Made by a program: the position numbers and the translations under genes. A stretch of 7,339 nucleotides of DNA from Mycobacterium sp. (lineage in GTDB: Bacteria > Actinomycetota > Actinomycetes > Mycobacteriales > Mycobacteriaceae): positions 1 through 7,339 of the forward strand of contig JAHBAP020000441.1 of assembly GCA_018500005.2 (NCBI GenBank). The letters run 5' to 3'. Shown one piece after another: positions 4,859 to 7,339 of the stretch (position 1 is the first letter of the stretch; the number at the start of each line of letters is the position of its first letter). The notes under the pieces are model-generated. The model saw only the letters and a program-made list of their open reading frames with translations. It did not search any database and had not been told where the DNA came from.

Positions 4859-5668
4859 GTGAATAAGACAAGGACTGTGGCGACCGGAGTGGCCGCATTG
4901 GCCGCGGTGGCCGTGATCGGGGCGTGTAGTAACTCGGCGACCAAGGAGGCGACCTCCTCGGCGGCCCCGTCGACAACCCAGACCTCGTCGGCGACACCGG
5001 CGGGAGCGCACAACCAGGCGGACATGAATTTCGTCCACATGATGATCCCGCACCATCAGCAGGCGATCGAGATGAGCGACATCATCCTGGCCAAGCAGGG
5101 CATCGACCCGCGGGTGGTGGATCTGGCCAAGCAGATCAAGGCCGCCCAAGGCCCGGAGATCGAGAAGATGCAGGGCTGGATGAGCCAGTGGGGCATGCCG
5201 ATGAGCGGGATGCCCGGGATGAGCGATATGCCGGGCATGAGCGGGATGCCCGGCATGGATCACGGTGGCATGCAGGGCTCGGGTACTCCGACCACCACCA
5301 CCATGCCGATGCCCAGCGGCTCGATGATGCCCAGCGGTTCGATGATGCCCAGCGGTTCGATGATGCCCAGCGGTTCGATGATGCCCAGCGGTTCGATGAT
5401 GCCCGGGATGCCGGGCATGGGTGGCATGTCGGGTATGGAGGGGATGATGTCGCCGGCCGACATGGATGCGCTCAAAAACGCCCAGGGTGTTGAGGCCAGC
5501 AAGCTGTTCCTGACCGGGATGATCAAGCACCACCAGGGCGCGTTGACCATGGCCCAGGACGAGGTCAAAAACGGTCAGTTCCCCGATGCCGTCGCGATGG
5601 CCAAGTCGATCCTGGACAGCCAGCAGAAAGAGATCGACACCATGAACCAGATCCTGGGCTCGTTGTAG
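4859..5668 (+). CDS. Methionine-rich DUF305 lipoprotein, probable copper-binding
   Basis: This 269-residue protein is predicted to be a lipid-anchored, extracytoplasmic metal binder. The N-terminus has a signal with lipobox VIGAC, so C23 is the lipidated residue. The DUF305 domain is in two halves: residues about 52-110 with HMMIPHHQQAIEMSD (H65, H66), and about 203-269 with GMIKHHQGALTMAQDE (H224, H225). Between them is an unusual insert (about 113-197) with about 27 methionines: first MxxM steps such as MSGMPGMSDMPGM, then a Thr linker, five MPSGSM repeats (151-180), and MPGMPGMGGMSGMEGMM. Met/His clusters of this kind bind Cu(I) in periplasmic copper proteins. Start GTG at 4859 has a strong ribosome binding site. 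The stop is 13 bp before the HMA chaperone gene, so the two are co-transcribed. Metal identity is inferred, not shown. Confidence 0.88.
   Translation: MNKTRTVATGVAALAAVAVIGACSNSATKEATSSAAPSTTQTSSATPAGAHNQADMNFVHMMIPHHQQAIEMSDIILAKQGIDPRVVDLAKQIKAAQGPEIEKMQGWMSQWGMPMSGMPGMSDMPGMSGMPGMDHGGMQGSGTPTTTTMPMPSGSMMPSGSMMPSGSMMPSGSMMPSGSMMPGMPGMGGMSGMEGMMSPADMDALKNAQGVEASKLFLTGMIKHHQGALTMAQDEVKNGQFPDAVAMAKSILDSQQKEIDTMNQILGSL
5309..5398 (+). repeat. Five tandem 18-bp repeats encoding MPSGSM
   Basis: Five head-to-tail copies of an 18-bp unit reading ATG CCC AGC GGT TCG ATG run in frame through the DUF305 gene. They are identical at every base except that the first copy has GGC for GGT. Such near-perfect identity, including third codon positions, points to recent expansion by slippage or unequal recombination. 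There are no spacers, so it is not a CRISPR array. Confidence 0.95.
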
Positions 5669-5681
5669 AGAAGGGTCAGAT

Positions 5682-5912
5682 GTGTTGCAGACGCTGACGT
5701 TTCTGGTGCAGGGCATGACGTGCGGGCATTGCGTGCGTGCGGTCACCGCTGAACTGGAAGCCCTCGACACGGTGACGGAAGTGGCGGTTAGTCTTGTCCC
5801 CGAGGGTGATTCATCGGTCACCGTGACCAGTTCCGCCGGCCTGACAGCCCGCGCGGTTGGGGATGCCGTGCGCCGCGCCGGTTATGACGTGGTGGAGCCA
5901 GCTTCGCGTTGA
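5682..5912 (+). CDS. CopZ-like HMA-domain metallochaperone
   Basis: This 76-residue protein is a single heavy-metal-associated domain with ferredoxin-like fold. The metal-binding loop GMTCGHC has C14 and C17, which in this family bind Cu(I) and pass it to P-type ATPases or regulators; the rest (VRAVTAELEALDTV, then GDAVRRAGYDVVE at the end) follows the usual beta-alpha-beta-beta-alpha-beta pattern. It has no signal peptide and should be cytoplasmic. GTG at 5682 is preceded by AGAAGGG (5669-5675) with 6-base spacing; the ATG at 5680 is out of frame and stops at once. It follows the DUF305 gene by 13 bp. Its last 31 bp overlap the 3' end of the sensor kinase gene on the other strand. No P-type ATPase is in this window; one may lie nearby. 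Confidence 0.92.
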   Translation: MLQTLTFLVQGMTCGHCVRAVTAELEALDTVTEVAVSLVPEGDSSVTVTSSAGLTARAVGDAVRRAGYDVVEPASR

Positions 5913-7045
5913 TTGCCGCGGTAGGTTCCGCCTGGCAGTTGGATGGGAACTGACACCGTAAATGTCGTGCCGTGACCGGGCCCACGGCTGGCCACAGTGA
6001 TGTGGCCGCCGTGGGCTTCGGTCAGCGCCTTGGCGATGGCCAGTCCGATCCCGGAGCCGCCCCGGCCACGGTCGCGGGCGGAGTCGGCGCGATAGAACCG
6101 CTCGAAGATATGCGACAAGTGTTCGGCGGCCATGCCCTCGCCATCGTCGGCGACGGTGAAGACCACCTCAGTGCCCTTCCTAGCTGCGCTGAGGGTGATG
6201 TGCCCGCCCGGCGGCGTGTGGCGCAGGGCGTTGTCGAGCAGATTGCCCAACACCTGGGTGAGCCGTTGGCGATCCGCCCACAAGCGCCCAACGTCGCTGC
6301 CCCGGGTGGTCAGGGTGACCTTCTTGGCGGTGCAGCGGTCGGCGACCGTTGCACTCACCGTGCTGAGGAGTTCAGCGGCGTCCACCCAGCCCGGCGCGAT
6401 GGCGAAGTGGGCCTCCTCGGCCTGGGCCAGGGAGGCGGTGTCGGCGGCGAAGCGCACCAGCCGGCCGGTCTGCTCACGCAGCATCGCGATGGTCTGCGGG
6501 TCAAGGGTTTTCACGCCGTCCTCCACAGCTTCTAGGTAGGCCTCCAGCACCGAGACCGGGGTGCGGATCTCGTGGGCGAGATCGCCGAACACCTGACGGC
6601 GGGTCGACTCCACCGCTTGCAGGCGCTGTGCCATCCGGTTGAACGCGTCTGCCAACTCATCGAACTCGTCACCGAGCTGCGGTGAGGTGACGCGGATGTC
6701 ATAGCGGCCCTCGGCGACCGCGGACGCGGCCGCCGACACCTCGGTGATGGAGCGTTGCAGACGCCGGCTCAGATAGGCGGTCACCACGAACGCGGTCAGC
6801 GCGGCGACGGTGATCGCCACGGCGATCGACAGTGCGGTGGCGTGCTGATAGGCCTGCTCGGCGTGGAACTGCTCGTTGGAGTCATGAGCCACCCCGGCCC
6901 GGTGCAGATGCTCCCGGAACAAGGCCGGCCCGACCATCAGAGCCACCACCCAGGTGGTGACTCCACCCGCGAGGAGGACCAGGGTCTGGGCGAGCAGCAG
7001 TCGCCGGCGCATCCCGACACCGGTCGGTCGCGCGGGCGCGGTCAT
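5882..7045 (-). CDS. Membrane sensor histidine kinase (HAMP-HisKA-HATPase)
   Basis: This 387-residue kinase is the sensor of a two-component system with the overlapping response regulator. Membrane helices lie at about residues 15-38 and 71-93, enclosing an extracytoplasmic loop of only about 30 residues that has five histidines (H46, H48, H54, H61, H68). A HAMP linker follows at about 90-145, then the phosphoacceptor H158 in GDLAHEIRTP, the N box (N268, N272), G1 (DDGEGM, 300-305), F box (FERFYRAD, 314-321) and G2 (GRGGSGIGLAIAK, 327-339), so it is complete. The frame is open upstream to 7216, but ATG at 7045 forms ATGA with the regulator stop and marks the true, coupled start. The His-rich loop and the metal genes next to it suggest metal sensing; this is inference. 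The gene ends 31 bp inside the convergent HMA gene. Confidence 0.92.
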   Translation of the reverse strand: MTAPARPTGVGMRRRLLLAQTLVLLAGGVTTWVVALMVGPALFREHLHRAGVAHDSNEQFHAEQAYQHATALSIAVAITVAALTAFVVTAYLSRRLQRSITEVSAAASAVAEGRYDIRVTSPQLGDEFDELADAFNRMAQRLQAVESTRRQVFGDLAHEIRTPVSVLEAYLEAVEDGVKTLDPQTIAMLREQTGRLVRFAADTASLAQAEEAHFAIAPGWVDAAELLSTVSATVADRCTAKKVTLTTRGSDVGRLWADRQRLTQVLGNLLDNALRHTPPGGHITLSAARKGTEVVFTVADDGEGMAAEHLSHIFERFYRADSARDRGRGGSGIGLAIAKALTEAHGGHITVASRGPGHGTTFTVSVPIQLPGGTYRGNQREAGSTTS

Positions 7046-7339
7046 TCGCCGCTGCCCATCCGGTAGCCCACGCCGCGCACGGTGAACACGAACCGCGGGT
7101 CGGCGGGGTCGTCGGCGAGTTTGCGCCGCAGGTGCCCGACATGGACGTCGACGAGGTGGTCGTTGCCCACCCATGGCTCGCCCCACACCGCGTCGATGAG
7201 CTGGCGGCGACTCCACACCACACCGGGCCGCGAAGACAGGGCGGCGAGGATGTCGAACTCGGTGCGGGTCAACGGGATCAGCTCACCGTCCAGGAAGACC
7301 TGGCGGCTGGCGATGTCGATCGACAGCGGGCCGAACACC
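7042..7339 (-). CDS. OmpR/PhoB-family response regulator, partial (C-terminal DNA-binding domain)
   Basis: The last 98 residues or so of a response regulator lie in the window; the receiver domain and start are beyond the right edge. What is visible is a winged-helix Trans_reg_C domain: the N-terminal strands FGPLSIDIASRQVFLDGE, then LTRTEFDILAALSSRPG, the recognition helix region around DHLVDVHVGHLRRKL, and the closing wing FVFTVRGVGYRMG. It is the predicted phosphorylation target of the kinase, whose ATG overlaps this stop. The leftmost in-frame GTG in the window (7336-7338) is not a likely start because an OmpR-type protein needs about 120 more residues upstream. Its targets probably include the neighbouring metal genes, but no recognisable binding repeat was found in the 4667-4858 promoter region. 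Confidence 0.93.
   Translation of the reverse strand, partial: VFGPLSIDIASRQVFLDGELIPLTRTEFDILAALSSRPGVVWSRRQLIDAVWGEPWVGNDHLVDVHVGHLRRKLADDPADPRFVFTVRGVGYRMGSGE

Noticed and set aside
5309..5398. CRISPR array
   Set aside because: The repeats are 18 bp, have no spacers and are in frame in a coding sequence.
4802..5821. Long minus-strand open frame (339 codons) with His-rich repeats opposite the DUF305 gene
   Set aside because: Its HHRTAG-type repeats are the antisense reading of the 18-bp MPSGSM repeats. The + frame has a lipobox, a ribosome binding site and DUF305 motifs; the - frame has no recognisable domain.
7046..7216. Longer kinase start at 7216
   Set aside because: The extra 57 residues are Arg/Pro-rich frame noise inside the response regulator gene; ATG at 7045 gives the usual ATGA overlap.

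Overview
The window is GC-rich actinobacterial DNA, most likely chromosomal or island DNA from a Mycobacterium/Mycolicibacterium relative. The closest recalled matches are mycobacterial: RipA- and RipB-type NlpC/P60 endopeptidases, an Rv1846c/Rv1845c-like BlaI/M56 pair, and a DUF302 protein. GTG starts are frequent and several genes are translationally coupled. No tRNA, rRNA, insertion sequence, integrase, attachment site or CRISPR array was seen. Identifications come from reading the translations and from memory of the families; no database search was run.

Layout, left to right. (1) Positions 1-139 are non-coding and carry short repeats ahead of a two-gene unit on + : a BlaI-type winged-helix repressor (140-532), overlapping by 4 bases (GTGA) a membrane M56 zinc metallopeptidase (529-1458). 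(2) After a convergent gap with two hairpins comes a secreted RipA-type endopeptidase on - (1555-3009). A 526-bp intergenic region separates it from a divergent RipB-type endopeptidase on + (3536-4228). This intergenic region is less GC-rich than the genes, holds CTACG/CGTAG repeat clusters near both starts, and has spaced GTAAC/GTCAC-type repeats that resemble MtrA sites. (3) A DUF302 protein on - (4265-4666) is divergent from a two-gene + unit: a methionine-rich DUF305 lipoprotein (4859-5668) and a small CopZ-like HMA metallochaperone (5682-5912). (4) Overlapping the chaperone gene tail-to-tail by 31 bp is a two-component system on - : a sensor kinase (5882-7045) whose ATG overlaps the stop of an OmpR-family response regulator (7042 to beyond the right edge, 5' part missing).

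How the parts may work together. The right half reads as a copper (or related soft-metal) handling module. It has an exported Met/His-rich metal-binding lipoprotein, a cytoplasmic CxxC chaperone, and a sensor kinase with a very short His-rich extracytoplasmic loop. The left half reads as an envelope module: a BlaI/M56 regulatory pair beside two peptidoglycan hydrolases with intact Cys-His-Glu catalytic residues. In M. tuberculosis ripA and ripB lie in tandem; here the homologues are divergent and share sequence differences, so they are probably an accessory paralogous pair. A link between metal or envelope stress sensing and peptidoglycan remodelling is a hypothesis from gene order, not something the sequence proves.
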